Positions 30,690-38,876 of a stretch of DNA of 38,876 nucleotides are shown piece by piece. Source of the DNA: Euryarchaeota archaeon UBA556. Lineage in GTDB: Archaea; Thermoplasmatota; Poseidoniia; Poseidoniales; Thalassarchaeaceae. A program made the position numbers and the translations under genes. The number at the start of each line of letters is the position of its first letter. Positions within the stretch are counted from its first letter, which is position 1. The notes below the pieces were generated by a model that saw only the letters and a list, made by a program, of their open reading frames with translations, ran no database searches and was not told the origin of the DNA. The stretch is taken from NCBI GenBank assembly GCA_002494975.1, contig DADI01000001.1:1-38876 (forward strand). The letters are read 5' to 3'.

Positions 30690-31121
30690 ATGGCAACAAA
30701 GAATCCTGGAAAAAACCGCCTTTCCCAAAACAAGGCACCAATTCATGTAAAGCGCAAGCGTATGCGTGCACGTTTGATTACTGACGATCCTAATCTTCAG
30801 AACGTTCGAACTGTAACTGTTCGTGTTGGTGACGAAGTAGAAGTCCTACGTGGCGATTTCGGCAACCCTAACAGTGTTAAATCAGATTCTAAGGGTAAGC
30901 GCTTAGGCCAATCAAGAGGAAGAGCGGGATTAAAATCAAAAGTAACCCGTGTCGATACATCCAACGGAAGGATTTTCGTAGACGGTTTAACTATCTCTAC
31001 TGCAGATGGCAAAGAAGAAGCGTTACCTATCCACCCATCTAACCTAGTTGTTACAGCTTTGTACGAGGGTGATCCAGTAAGAATCAAGCAATTGATTGAA
31101 AGAGGAGGTGTAGAAGAATGA
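30690..31121 (+). CDS. rpl24: Ribosomal protein uL24
   Basis: This is an early large-subunit assembly protein, 143 residues, longer than bacterial L24, as in archaea. A KOW motif is visible in TVRVGDEVEVLRGDFG, followed by the SKGKRLGQSRGRAGLKSKVTRVD region and the C-terminal LPIHPSNLVVTALYE. AGGTGAGATGA precedes the ATG. Its stop overlaps the eS4 start by four bases. Confidence 0.95.
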   Translation: MATKNPGKNRLSQNKAPIHVKRKRMRARLITDDPNLQNVRTVTVRVGDEVEVLRGDFGNPNSVKSDSKGKRLGQSRGRAGLKSKVTRVDTSNGRIFVDGLTISTADGKEEALPIHPSNLVVTALYEGDPVRIKQLIERGGVEE

Positions 31122-31816
31122 GTAGTAGTCACATTAAGCGCCTAATGATGCCAAGAAGTTGGCCATTGCCAAGAAAAACTACGGTTTGGGTACAAAAACC
31201 TGATCCTTGCGGCCATAGTATTGAGAAATGTATGCCAATGGGTATGATTCTCCGCGATATTCTTGGTGTTGCTCACAACCGCCGTGAAGCAAAGAAAATA
31301 TTACAATCAAGAAAAATTATGGTCGATGGAAGAATTGAGACTGCAATAGGTCGTGGTGTAGGATTAATGGATGTTCTAACAGTTGGTGAGAATAACTTCC
31401 GCTGTGTATTGGATACAAATGGTAAATTGCGATATAGGCCAATTAGCTCAAAACAGGCTTCATCTAAATTGTGCCGAGTTATGGGTAAAACTACTATATC
31501 TGGTGGTAAAACTCAACTTCATCTTCATGATGGTAGAAATCTTGTTTTTGATTCTAATCCGGAATATAAATCAGGAGATAGTGTAGTATTATCTCTTCCA
31601 GATCAAGAGATTACATCACATCACAAATTCGAAGAGGGTGCTTTATCATACTTGACAGGTGGATCACACATAGGTGAGACAGCAACTGTTAGGTCACATG
31701 AGATTAAGCGTTCATCCAAGGCGAATGAAGTATCTTTCGATGACTTTGGTACTATCTCTGATTATGTATTTATTCTTGGTAGTTCTAAAGATATACCTTT
31801 GGAGGTGGTTGAATGA
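31118..31816 (+). CDS. rps4e: Ribosomal protein eS4
   Basis: This is a small-subunit protein found only in archaea and eukaryotes, 232 residues, the normal length. The N terminus HIKRLMMPRSWPLPRKTTVW is typical. The S4 RNA-binding segment is LRDILGVAHNRREAKKILQSRKIMVDG, read as ILGVAHNRREAKKIL then KIMVDGR, and the C-terminal KOW-like end is SDYVFILGSSK. It overlaps uL24 upstream and uL5 downstream by four bases each. GGAGGTG near 31107-31113 is its ribosome binding site. Confidence 0.95.
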   Translation: MSSSHIKRLMMPRSWPLPRKTTVWVQKPDPCGHSIEKCMPMGMILRDILGVAHNRREAKKILQSRKIMVDGRIETAIGRGVGLMDVLTVGENNFRCVLDTNGKLRYRPISSKQASSKLCRVMGKTTISGGKTQLHLHDGRNLVFDSNPEYKSGDSVVLSLPDQEITSHHKFEEGALSYLTGGSHIGETATVRSHEIKRSSKANEVSFDDFGTISDYVFILGSSKDIPLEVVE

Positions 31817-32334
31817 GTGCTAATGCAATGTTAGAGCCTAGAATCACTAAAGTTACGATTAATATCGGCGTAGGTGAAGGTGGTCGAAGACTTCAACTCG
31901 CAGAACAAGTTCTTGAATTACTTACTGACTTAAAGCCAGTACGTACTCTTTCTACTAGTACAAATAGAGATCTTGGTACACGTGTTGGTGGCCCAATAGG
32001 TTGTAAAGTTACTATACGTAACCAAGAAAAAATAGCATCATTCCTGAAAGATGCATTCTGGATACGTCAGAATACTTTACCTGCATATAATTTTGATCAA
32101 TCAGGAAACCTTTCATTCGGTATATCTGACTATACTGATTTCCCAGACCAAAAATATGATCCAGATATTGGAATATTTGGTATGGATGTAAATATTGTTC
32201 TCGAGCGCCCTGGCCATCGTGTATCTCGTCGTCGTCGTCGAAGCACTAAGGTTGCTAGGAATCATCGTGTAGTCCGTGATGATTGTAAACAATGGTTTAC
32301 TGAGCAATTCGGAATTACAATAGTGGAGGAGTAA
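31813..32334 (+). CDS. rpl5: Ribosomal protein uL5
   Basis: This protein binds 5S rRNA in the central protuberance. It has 173 residues of archaeal/eukaryotic L11 type: [73 protein letters not shown], and the arginine-rich [17 protein letters not shown]. The start overlaps eS4 by four bases; GGAGGTGGTTG before it supplies the ribosome binding site. Confidence 0.96.
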   Translation: MSANAMLEPRITKVTINIGVGEGGRRLQLAEQVLELLTDLKPVRTLSTSTNRDLGTRVGGPIGCKVTIRNQEKIASFLKDAFWIRQNTLPAYNFDQSGNLSFGISDYTDFPDQKYDPDIGIFGMDVNIVLERPGHRVSRRRRRSTKVARNHRVVRDDCKQWFTEQFGITIVEE

Positions 32335-32336
32335 GC

Positions 32337-32489
32337 ATGGCAAGAGATCATGGAGAAGAAATCGGTAGAACAAACGGCTGCAGACGTTGTGGACGTAGCC
32401 GAGGAATGATTCGTCGTCATGGGCTTAGGCTTTGTCGCCAATGCTTCCGCGATGTGGCTCCGAGTATAGGATTTAAAAAGAATAGTTGA
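32337..32489 (+). CDS. rps14: Ribosomal protein uS14 (zinc-binding)
   Basis: This is a 50-residue small-subunit head protein, starting [12 protein letters not shown] and ending [11 protein letters not shown]. It carries a full zinc site, CRRC (residues 15-18) and CRQC (33-36), and the conserved [18 protein letters not shown] core. GGAGGAG at the end of rpl5 ends seven bases before the ATG. The position between uL5 and uS8 is the canonical archaeal order. The reading frame is short, but the match to archaeal S14/S29 is clear along its full length. Confidence 0.95.
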   Translation: MARDHGEEIGRTNGCRRCGRSRGMIRRHGLRLCRQCFRDVAPSIGFKKNS

Positions 32490-32501
32490 GGTGAGAAGAA
32501 G

Positions 32502-32891
32502 ATGCAATTTGACCCATTAAATGACGCATTTACCCGTATTTTCAATGCGGAGAACGCAGGTCACTACGAAGTGACCGTACGCCCAGCGAGCAAGCTGCTA
32601 GGAAGCATGTTATCAATTATGCAGAAATCTGGATATGTTGGTGAATATGAATCACTTGAAGATGGCCGTGGAGGTGGATACAGAATCGAGTTAGTAGGTG
32701 CTATTAATCGATGTGGAACTATCAAACCAAGGTTTTCTGTACAAAGATCCGAATATGAGAAGTGGGAATCTAGATATCTACCCGCTCAAGATTTTGGACT
32801 TTTGATTATGTCTACAAATCAAGGTGTAATGAATCATCATGAAGCAAAGAAGGAGAGAATAGGCGGGCGTTTGCTCGCATATATTTTCTGA
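32502..32891 (+). CDS. rps8: Ribosomal protein uS8
   Basis: This is a small-subunit central-domain assembly protein, 129 residues with archaeal S15A-type features: DPLNDAFTRIFNAENAGHYEV, ASKLLGSMLSIMQKSGYVGEYE, INRCGTIKPRFSVQRSEYEKWESRYLPA read around RCGTIKPRFSV, and the end LIMSTNQGVMNHHEAKKERIGGRLLAYIF read around GVMNHHEAKK. AGGTGAGAAG precedes the start. Confidence 0.96.
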   Translation: MQFDPLNDAFTRIFNAENAGHYEVTVRPASKLLGSMLSIMQKSGYVGEYESLEDGRGGGYRIELVGAINRCGTIKPRFSVQRSEYEKWESRYLPAQDFGLLIMSTNQGVMNHHEAKKERIGGRLLAYIF

Positions 32892-32903
32892 GGAGGGATA
32901 GAT

Positions 32904-33455
32904 ATGGTAAAATTAGATAAAATAGTACATCGAATCTCTTTACCTGATGGAGTTAATGCATCTCTTGAAGGAAATAATGTGACAATATCAAAAGATGGCA
33001 ATTCAGTTTCCAGAGAATTCCGTCATCCTCGTTTGGATATCTCTACTGCAGAGGATAGCGTAGAAGTATTCTGTGATTTACCTCGACGTTCAGAGAGAGC
33101 ATTAGCAGGTACTTGGAATGCTCATATAACTAACATGGTCAAAGGAGTTGACACTGGTTTTGAATACCGTCTTCAAGCGGTTTATTCTCACTTTCCTATG
33201 ACTATAAAGGTTCAAGGTAACAAACTAACTGTGAACAATCTTTTCGGAGAAAAGGTGCCACGTGTAGCAAAACTACCTTGGTCTCCTTCTGATGTAGAAG
33301 TTCGTGTTGAAAATAAAACTGATATTATAGTCAAAGGTTCTGATCGTGAAAAAGTCGGACAAACAGCAGCAAACATTGAGAGATGCTGTGTCGTTAAGAA
33401 AAGAGATAGACGTGTGTTCCAAGATGGGATATACATAGTCTCTAAGGGAGTATAA
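32904..33455 (+). CDS. rpl6: Ribosomal protein uL6
   Basis: This large-subunit protein near the GTPase-associated region has 183 residues, typical of archaea. It has two related beta-alpha domains: the first with LPDGVNASLEGNNVTISKDG, then the helix TWNAHITNMVKGVDTGFEYRL, and the second with SHFPMTIKVQGNKLTVNNLFGEKVPR and the end KRDRRVFQDGIYIVSKG. GAGGAGGGATAG precedes the ATG. Confidence 0.96.
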   Translation: MVKLDKIVHRISLPDGVNASLEGNNVTISKDGNSVSREFRHPRLDISTAEDSVEVFCDLPRRSERALAGTWNAHITNMVKGVDTGFEYRLQAVYSHFPMTIKVQGNKLTVNNLFGEKVPRVAKLPWSPSDVEVRVENKTDIIVKGSDREKVGQTAANIERCCVVKKRDRRVFQDGIYIVSKGV

Positions 33456-33468
33456 AGGAGGTAATAGT

Positions 33469-34137
33469 ATGGAAGAATATGAAAACATGACTGTTGCAGA
33501 ACTAAAAGAACTACTAAGGGGAGCTAAATTACCAGTATCTGGTAAGAAGAGTGAACTTATTGCAAGATTGATTGAATCAAATGATTCGCCAGAAGAAGTT
33601 GCGGAAGAAGTAGATATCGAAGATGTAGAGATGCATGAAGAAGATGACGACACCTTTGATGATGATGATGAAGAATTCTTTGATGAAGAATGGGATCAAA
33701 TCCACACTGCTCGTCAAAAGCCAGTATTAGATGATGTGACAAAAGCTAATTTGTCAATACGTGCCGCTCAGATGAAGAAGCAGCCTAAATTCCGCCGTCA
33801 AGAATGGTACAGGTATTATCGCCTTGCTAGAACTGGTTGGAGGAAACCTAAGGGTATGCAATCTAAGCAGAGACTCAACATGAAATACCGTACTCCAATG
33901 GTTAGAGTAGGATACGGAAAAATCGCGGCGGTTCGTGGATTACATCCATCTGGTTTTGAGGATATTTTAGTTAATCAGCCAAGTGATCTTGATGGACTTG
34001 ACCCGGAACGCCAAGCAATACGAATAGGTGCCGGAGTAGGTAACAGAAAGAGAGCGCATATACACGATCGAGCAGATGATTTAGGACTCCGAGTTTTAAA
34101 TCGCCGTAAAATTGATAGAAAAGGTGATTTAAAATGA
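33469..34137 (+). CDS. rpl32e: Ribosomal protein eL32 with N-terminal SAP domain
   Basis: The protein has 222 residues. The C-terminal part, from about residue 100, is a normal eL32 (KQPKFRRQEWYRYYRLARTGWRKPKG, AVRGLHPSGFEDILV, IRIGAGVGNRKRAHIHDRADDLGLRVLNR, each read in pieces). Residues 5-40 form a SAP-type helix-extended-helix (MTVAELKELLRGAKLPVSG then KKSELIARLIE), a fold normally used to bind nucleic acids. An acidic linker with a run of D and E (about 43-75) joins them. The coding frame, the ribosome binding site (AAAGGAGGTAATA) and the operon position support translation of the whole fusion. The SAP part may help rRNA contact or give the protein an extra-ribosomal role. Confidence 0.93.
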   Translation: MEEYENMTVAELKELLRGAKLPVSGKKSELIARLIESNDSPEEVAEEVDIEDVEMHEEDDDTFDDDDEEFFDEEWDQIHTARQKPVLDDVTKANLSIRAAQMKKQPKFRRQEWYRYYRLARTGWRKPKGMQSKQRLNMKYRTPMVRVGYGKIAAVRGLHPSGFEDILVNQPSDLDGLDPERQAIRIGAGVGNRKRAHIHDRADDLGLRVLNRRKIDRKGDLK

Positions 34138-34610
34138 TTATTTCTAATCAGAAAAGAATGGCCGCTCAAATTCTTTCTAAGAAAGAAGGCCGTACAGTAG
34201 GTATTCATAGAGTATGGATAAATCCTGACTATCTTGATGAAGTAAGTACTGCTGTTCAGAAGGACGACATCCGCCAATTAATTGAAGACGGCTTAATCAA
34301 AGCCAGACCAATTAAGGGGATTAGTAAAGGTAGAGCAAGAAAAGCCGCTGAACAAAAAGCAAAGGGTCGACGTAAAGGACCTGGTTCGAGAAAAGGTACA
34401 AGAAACTCAAGGGATCCAAAGAAAAATCGATGGATGCGCCTTATCCGAGCTCAACGCAGAGTTCTCAAAGATCTTAGGGGTGATGAAACTTTAACTCCTA
34501 GTGAATATAGATATTATTATCGAAAGGCAAAGGGTGGTTCTTACCGTTCTGTTTCTCACATGCGAACCAACATGGGTTTGGATGGTATTAAATTCGGAGG
34601 CGATGAATAA
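34134..34610 (+). CDS. rpl19e: Ribosomal protein eL19
   Basis: This archaeal/eukaryotic-specific large-subunit protein forms a bridge to the small subunit. It has 158 residues, very basic in the middle (KAKGRRKGPGSRKGTRNSRDPKK) with the typical N-terminal QKRMAAQILSKKEGRTVGIHRVWI and RIRAQR-like LIRAQRRVLKDLRGDETLTP. It overlaps the eL32 stop by four bases and the uL18 start by one (TAATG). AAGGTGATTT is the likely ribosome binding site. Confidence 0.95.
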   Translation: MIISNQKRMAAQILSKKEGRTVGIHRVWINPDYLDEVSTAVQKDDIRQLIEDGLIKARPIKGISKGRARKAAEQKAKGRRKGPGSRKGTRNSRDPKKNRWMRLIRAQRRVLKDLRGDETLTPSEYRYYYRKAKGGSYRSVSHMRTNMGLDGIKFGGDE

Positions 34611-35119
34611 TGGCACATGGTAAAAACCAAAGATTAAGATTCAAAAGACGAAGAGTTGGAGAAACTGACTATCGTCGAAGAATGAAACTTCTAAGAGGCG
34701 ATCAGCCAAGAGCCGTGGTCAGAATATCTAACACTCAAACCATCTGTCAATTAGTAGAGTTTAATCCAGATGGTGATTTCGTCTTAGCATCCGTTAGTGG
34801 GAAAAATTTAGTTGACAAATACTCTTGGCCTAGTGACGCTTCTAGAAAATCAGTACCTGCTAGTTATCTTATTGGATATGCACTTGCAAAAAATGCAATT
34901 TCTGCAGGTTATGAAAGCGCAGTTCTGGACATAGGGCTATCTGCATCAACAACTGGTAGTCGAGTATTCGCAGCTCTTAGAGGAATGGTCGATGCAGGAT
35001 TAGATATTCCTCATGGCGATCAAGTTCTGCCAGATGATGATAGAATCCATGGGGCACATATTGATTCCTCAATGAGTGACAAAGTTAAGGGATCGTTGAA
35101 AGCGATAGAGGAGGCTTGA
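34610..35119 (+). CDS. rpl18: Ribosomal protein uL18
   Basis: This is a 5S rRNA-binding protein of the central protuberance, 169 residues. Features are the N-terminal [30 protein letters not shown], read in parts, then [47 protein letters not shown] read around [20 protein letters not shown], and the end [10 protein letters not shown]. It overlaps eL19 by one base. GGAGG near its own end serves the next gene. Confidence 0.95.
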   Translation: MAHGKNQRLRFKRRRVGETDYRRRMKLLRGDQPRAVVRISNTQTICQLVEFNPDGDFVLASVSGKNLVDKYSWPSDASRKSVPASYLIGYALAKNAISAGYESAVLDIGLSASTTGSRVFAALRGMVDAGLDIPHGDQVLPDDDRIHGAHIDSSMSDKVKGSLKAIEEA

Positions 35120-35121
35120 AT

Positions 35122-35886
35122 ATGAGTGATGAAGAAAATACCGAAGTAGTTCAATTAGCTCCTGGATTAGCAGCTGCCTTAGCTCCTGTTGAACCAAGTA
35201 CTGACACTCGCGGACGTAGAGGTCCTGATCCTTTAGCAGGACTCCGTTCTTGGATCCCTAGGACACGTCTTGGCCACATGGTTATGAGTGGAGAAATAAC
35301 AACTTATGAGCAGGCAATTGATACTGGCTTACCAATTAGAGAAGTAGAAATTGTCGATGCATTACTCCCTGATTTAACAGATGATGTGTTAGGAGTAAAT
35401 ATGATCCAAAGAATGACTGACTCAGGTCGTCGTGTTCGATTCAATGTTCTTTGTGTTGTTGGAAATAGTGATGGTTATGTTGGCCTTGCTGTTTGTAAAG
35501 GAAAAGAAGTTTCCGGAACTATTCGTAAGGCAATTGATAAGGCTAAACTAAATTTAATTCCAGTAATGAGAGGAAATGGATCATGGGAATCATCAGAGGG
35601 TCCTGGGAATTCAGTTCCATTCAAGGTAACTGGCCGTTCTGGTTCAACAAGAATCACACTAATGCCTGCACCTGCAGGTAAGGGATTAGTTATTGGTGAC
35701 TACGGTCGCCGTGTACTAACTCTTGCAGGTGTAACTGATGTTTGGGCTCGTTCAGCAGGTCAAACTCGTACAACCATCAATTTCGCACGTGCAACTTTCA
35801 ATGCTCTTGTAGAATTGAATAAGACCAAACTTACAGATGATGTTCGTCAAAGACTCAATATCACTAAAGGGAGGAAGCTACAATGA
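35122..35886 (+). CDS. rps5: Ribosomal protein uS5
   Basis: This small-subunit protein is involved in decoding accuracy and mRNA entry. It has 254 residues from the ATG at 35122 ([15 protein letters not shown]); an in-frame TTG lies two codons earlier, but GAGGAGG (35108-35114) suits the ATG. The dsRBD-like S5 domain is seen in [14 protein letters not shown], then [22 protein letters not shown] and [30 protein letters not shown] in pieces. The C-terminal domain is [25 protein letters not shown] in pieces. It overlaps the uL30 start by four bases. The 40-residue low-complexity N terminus is longer than usual. Confidence 0.95.
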   Translation: MSDEENTEVVQLAPGLAAALAPVEPSTDTRGRRGPDPLAGLRSWIPRTRLGHMVMSGEITTYEQAIDTGLPIREVEIVDALLPDLTDDVLGVNMIQRMTDSGRRVRFNVLCVVGNSDGYVGLAVCKGKEVSGTIRKAIDKAKLNLIPVMRGNGSWESSEGPGNSVPFKVTGRSGSTRITLMPAPAGKGLVIGDYGRRVLTLAGVTDVWARSAGQTRTTINFARATFNALVELNKTKLTDDVRQRLNITKGRKLQ

Positions 35887-36353
35887 CATTTTTGGTAATT
35901 AGAGCAAGAAGTGACCGTGGAGTCACAAAGAAAATTAGAGATACAATGCTTATGCTTAATCTAACACGTGTTAATCATGCGACATTAATTCCTGATAACG
36001 TGACTTACGCAGGTATGTTGCAGAAGTCTAAGGATTATGTGACATGGGGCGAGGTTGATGCTGAGACCATTGAAACACTTCTCAAAGAGAGAGGCCGAAT
36101 GGTTGGAGACAAACCAGTCGATGATGCTACAATCAAAGCAGCAAGCAATTACAAAACAGTAGCAGCATTTGCTAAAGCAATGGCAGCTGGTGATGCAACT
36201 ATGAAAGATGTTGATGGATTAAAACCAATTTTTAGACTACACCCCCCACGCGGAAGCAAAGGATGGGGAGGAATCAAGAGAGCTTACACTGTTGGTGGCG
36301 CTCTAGGATTTCGTGGCGAGGCAATATCTGATCTCGCAGGAAGAATGCTCTGA
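35883..36353 (+). CDS. rpl30: Ribosomal protein uL30
   Basis: The protein has 156 residues, the archaeal/eukaryotic L7-type long form. Recognisable segments are [54 protein letters not shown] in pieces, and the C-terminal [33 protein letters not shown] in pieces. It overlaps rps5 by four bases (ATGA-type junction) with GGGAGGAAG as ribosome binding site. Confidence 0.95.
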   Translation: MTFLVIRARSDRGVTKKIRDTMLMLNLTRVNHATLIPDNVTYAGMLQKSKDYVTWGEVDAETIETLLKERGRMVGDKPVDDATIKAASNYKTVAAFAKAMAAGDATMKDVDGLKPIFRLHPPRGSKGWGGIKRAYTVGGALGFRGEAISDLAGRML

Positions 36354-36364
36354 GGTGAATAAAT

Positions 36365-36781
36365 ATGGTATCCCGTACAAATAAATTCCGTGGTCGCTCT
36401 CGCTACCATGGTAGAGGAAAAAAAGCAGGTCGTGGCGCAGGTAAGCGTGGTGGCCGTGGTAATGCTGGAATAAACAAGCATCGTGTCATGACTCGAATAA
36501 AATATATGCCTGGTCATTGGGGTATGCATGGGTTTAATCGAGATCCTAGTTTAAGAGTAGTTAATGTTTCTATTAATCTTCAAGAAGTTGAAGAAATGGC
36601 AGAGGGTAAATCAATTAATTTATCTGAACTTGGTTATGACAAGTTACTAGGTAAAGGTAAAATTAACAAATCCTTGAATATCATAGTTAATGAAGCAAGT
36701 TCTCTTGCAATTAAGAAAGTCGAAGCCGCAGGTGGCTCAGTAACTCTTGGCGACAGCGAAGAAGAATGGGAAGAAGAATAA
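36365..36781 (+). CDS. rpl15: Ribosomal protein uL15
   Basis: This large-subunit assembly protein has 138 residues. The N-terminal half is the glycine-, arginine- and histidine-rich extension typical of L15 (RGRSRYHGRGKKAGRGAGKRGGRGNAG, read in parts), followed by PGHWGMHGFNR and a short globular domain with LGYDKLLGKGKINKSLNI. The end is acidic (GDSEEEWEEE). It is the last ribosomal gene before secY, and GAGGTGAATAAAT precedes its ATG. Confidence 0.94.
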   Translation: MVSRTNKFRGRSRYHGRGKKAGRGAGKRGGRGNAGINKHRVMTRIKYMPGHWGMHGFNRDPSLRVVNVSINLQEVEEMAEGKSINLSELGYDKLLGKGKINKSLNIIVNEASSLAIKKVEAAGGSVTLGDSEEEWEEE

Positions 36782-36804
36782 GTTTAGAATTGGGGGTATA
36801 ACTA

Positions 36805-38724
36805 ATGGTCGATAGAAAACCTAATGTTATCGCAACATTGATTGTTGCAGGATTATACTGGGGTATGCTTTACTATTGGTTGCGTGATGAATTCAGCGGA
36901 ACTGGTGAAGAACAAATGCATGCTCTACGCATGTTCCTAGTATCTCTCCCATACGTTGCATACGTTATGTGGTGTGCTATGTCTGACCTGCCTGAGAATA
37001 TCAAATCAATGCCCTATGTAGGACGTTCTCTTAAACCAGGGATATGGCTATTATCTGTAATCGGTCTTGCATATTGGGGGTGGGTTGATACATCAGCAGT
37101 AGGCTTCTTACTAGTGGGCGTCGCACTTCTCGGTGTTGCAGTTTCAATGACTTTAGTGTGTCTTCTTTATTCTGGTTCGGAAAGCAGTCGCCTCTATGGT
37201 TTGAGTAGATTCGTTGATGTTTATCCTAGTATCACTAAACCAGAGGGGCATGTTCGTTTTAATCAAAAATTATGGACCACAACCCTTGTGTTAATCATTT
37301 ATTTTATGATGACTAATGTTATGATTTATGGTTTGTCAGATTCAACCTTGGATATATTTTCATCTTTCCGAGCAATTATGGCTGGTGCATCCGGTTCGAT
37401 TATGCACTTGGGAATAGGGCCTATTGTTACAGGTTCTATTATCATGCAGCTTTTCGCGGGTGCTAAAATAATTCAATTAGATTTACAGGATTCTAACGAC
37501 AAACAATTATATCAGGGTGTTCAAAAATTATTAGTTCTGATTATGATACCTATTGAATCAATACCTCAAGTATACGGTTTCTTAGATCCTTCAGAGACTT
37601 TGATAATTGATTTCGGTATAGGCTGGGCAAATACCATAATTGTCGCACAATTATTTATGGGCTCATATCTTGTATTCCTTCTTGATGAACTTGTGAGTAA
37701 ATGGGGAATTGGTAGCGGTATATCTCTCTTCATTGCTGCGGGAGTTGCTCAATCAACATTCGTAGGTACTTTATCTCCTCTTCCAGTAACTGCAGGTTCT
37801 CCTCTATCATTCCAGAACCCTCCTTCAGGGACTTTACCTATGATATTTTATACCTTAAGGACCGCAACTAATTCTCAATTAGTTTCTGAAAATGGTTTCG
37901 AGTTAATCTTACTCAATCACGCTAATCCTATAGCTGCACTAGTGTCATCAATCATCGTATTCTTGGTAGTTGCTTATGCTGAATCTAGTAAGTTAGAATT
38001 ACCTTTGACTCATGGTAAGGTGCGAGGTCATCGTGGCCAATATCCTATTCGTCTAGTCTATGCAAGTAACATACCAGTTATTCTAATGGCTGCTTTGCTT
38101 GCGAATATCAATATGTTTACTCTCCTATTCTGGAGTCATCCAGTCCTCTCAACTGTACCTATCTTAGGGCGTAATGGTGCCATGAGTAGGGCTCATTGGT
38201 TTGGGTCGTACGAGGTAGGTGCTACGACGCCTTCAGATGGTTTCGCGTGGTATTCTTCGATGGTCAATGGTGTTGGAGATTGGTTCCTTCCTTTACTCAA
38301 TCAAACGGGCGATGCTTATGGGCATAGCCTGGGGCAATTACTAGTCCACGTTGTTGTATATGTTTTCGTTATGACTGCTGGTTCTACTGTGTTTGCTAAA
38401 TTTTGGATTGAAACTACTAATATGGGCGCCAAGGATGTCGCCAAGCAGATCGAGAGGACCGGAATGCAAATACCTGGTTTCAGAAAGAATCCAGTTGTAC
38501 TGGAGAGAATCCTTGAGAGATATATTCCTCCTGTGACTTTATTTTCTGGTGCCTTCGTAGGTTTACTCGCAGCTGGTGCTGATTTGCTTGGTACTGTAGG
38601 TAATGCTACAGGAACAGGTCTCTTACTAGCAGTAGGTATCATTCTAAGGACCTACGAACAGATCCAGAAAGAGCAGGCTATGGAGATGCATCCTGTACTC
38701 CGAGAGTTCTTTGGCGCTGATTGA
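36805..38724 (+). CDS. secY: Preprotein translocase subunit SecY with a four-helix N-terminal extension
   Basis: This is the channel protein of the Sec translocon in the cytoplasmic membrane. It has 639 residues, well above the 430-490 usual for archaeal SecY. SecY proper begins near residue 131 (YGLSRFVDVYPSITKPEGHVRF in pieces), followed by TM1, the plug region, GIGPIVTGSIIMQL, QKLLVLIM, SKWGIGSGISLFIAAGVAQ, HRGQYPIRLVYASNIPVIL in the cytosolic loop, and the C-terminal KDVAKQIERTGMQIPGFR and IPPVTLFSGAFVGLLA. Ahead of it are four predicted membrane segments near residues 8-26, 42-60, 78-95 and 99-123 of unknown role. GGGGGTATAA lies upstream of the ATG. secY closes the ribosomal operon, as in many archaea. 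Confidence 0.93.
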   Translation: MVDRKPNVIATLIVAGLYWGMLYYWLRDEFSGTGEEQMHALRMFLVSLPYVAYVMWCAMSDLPENIKSMPYVGRSLKPGIWLLSVIGLAYWGWVDTSAVGFLLVGVALLGVAVSMTLVCLLYSGSESSRLYGLSRFVDVYPSITKPEGHVRFNQKLWTTTLVLIIYFMMTNVMIYGLSDSTLDIFSSFRAIMAGASGSIMHLGIGPIVTGSIIMQLFAGAKIIQLDLQDSNDKQLYQGVQKLLVLIMIPIESIPQVYGFLDPSETLIIDFGIGWANTIIVAQLFMGSYLVFLLDELVSKWGIGSGISLFIAAGVAQSTFVGTLSPLPVTAGSPLSFQNPPSGTLPMIFYTLRTATNSQLVSENGFELILLNHANPIAALVSSIIVFLVVAYAESSKLELPLTHGKVRGHRGQYPIRLVYASNIPVILMAALLANINMFTLLFWSHPVLSTVPILGRNGAMSRAHWFGSYEVGATTPSDGFAWYSSMVNGVGDWFLPLLNQTGDAYGHSLGQLLVHVVVYVFVMTAGSTVFAKFWIETTNMGAKDVAKQIERTGMQIPGFRKNPVVLERILERYIPPVTLFSGAFVGLLAAGADLLGTVGNATGTGLLLAVGIILRTYEQIQKEQAMEMHPVLREFFGAD

Positions 38725-38780
38725 TTTTATCATTTCTTGATAGTTATCTTTCGATGCCACCAATCTTTATTTTGAATATA

Positions 38781-38796
38781 TTTTTTCTAAGTTTTT
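38781..38796 (+). terminator. T-rich region after secY, possible operon terminator
   Basis: Two T-runs (six and five T residues) lie 57-72 bases after the secY stop in an AT-rich gap. Archaeal transcription commonly ends at such runs. The last 152 bases of the window (38725-38876) show no convincing gene. Confidence 0.35.
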
Positions 38797-38876
38797 AATG
38801 TCGAAAATAATACTCTTAAATCTATTTTTGGAGCGAAGTAATACCAATCTCCTGAAAGTATTTTATATTGCAATAA

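Noticed and set aside
36790..36801. GGGGGTATAA before secY as a copy of the tRNA-Trp 5' end
   Set aside because: Only about ten bases match, no tRNA fold follows, and it more likely serves as a purine-rich ribosome-binding stretch.
1..38876. CRISPR array, insertion sequence, prophage, integrase or attachment site
   Set aside because: I found no regular repeat-spacer series, transposase or integrase motifs, or terminal inverted repeats in the window.

Overview
The window is a gene-dense, AT-rich segment of an archaeal chromosome. The organism is most likely a planktonic marine member of Thermoplasmatota (Poseidoniia, Marine Group II, or the related Group III). This rests on the complete archaeal S10/spc-type ribosomal operon (with eS4, eL32, eL19, aIF1 and the RNase P protein Rpp29), a thermosome gene, an intron-containing tRNA-Trp, and several large signal-peptide-bearing surface proteins beside a bacterial/eukaryote-style type II glutamine synthetase. 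The clade assignment is inference from gene content and style, not from a marker-gene search.

Layout. 1-1168: end of an oligopeptide ABC-transporter operon (OppD tail, then OppF). 1257-3749: a small membrane protein, glutamine synthetase, and a convergent D-amino-acid-oxidase-like flavoprotein. 3803-8907: a zinc-ribbon protein, a candidate k-turn/C/D small RNA (4069-4133), a PrsW-like membrane protease, a DUF92 membrane protein and a large membrane protein with a cysteine-less thioredoxin-like domain. 8981-9169: tRNA-Trp, split by an intron carrying a C/D-box guide RNA aimed at its own wobble base. 9255-17474: a membrane-anchored subtilase, an aminotransferase, two small or unknown membrane proteins and a 1153-residue surface protein. 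17564-19174: thermosome. 19274-22311: a two-gene unit that I consider the most unusual part of the window. 22319-24076 (minus): a Hef-type helicase. 24369-38724: the ribosomal protein operon ending in secY.

The two-gene unit encodes (i) two tandem CysJ-type flavodoxin domains fused to a succinate dehydrogenase/fumarate reductase iron-sulfur-subunit-like region that has lost its recognisable iron-sulfur cysteines, and (ii) an HdrB/TfrB-like CCG-domain protein whose cysteine spacing is kept but in which seven of the ten cluster ligands are replaced. The genes overlap by one base. Together they look like an iron-sulfur-free derivative of a thiol:fumarate or succinate reductase module in which flavins may replace metal clusters. 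That function is inference; the ligand loss is read directly from the sequence.

Expression style. First genes of units often have a TATA-like element about 26-28 bases before the start codon and no ribosome binding site, consistent with leaderless mRNAs (glutamine synthetase, the minus-strand protein at 13856). Genes inside the ribosomal operon mostly follow GGTGA or GGAGG Shine-Dalgarno motifs, and many overlap by 1-4 bases. The ribosomal operon has a GC-rich leader of about 190 bases with several possible hairpins. I see no CRISPR array, insertion sequence, integrase or attachment site.
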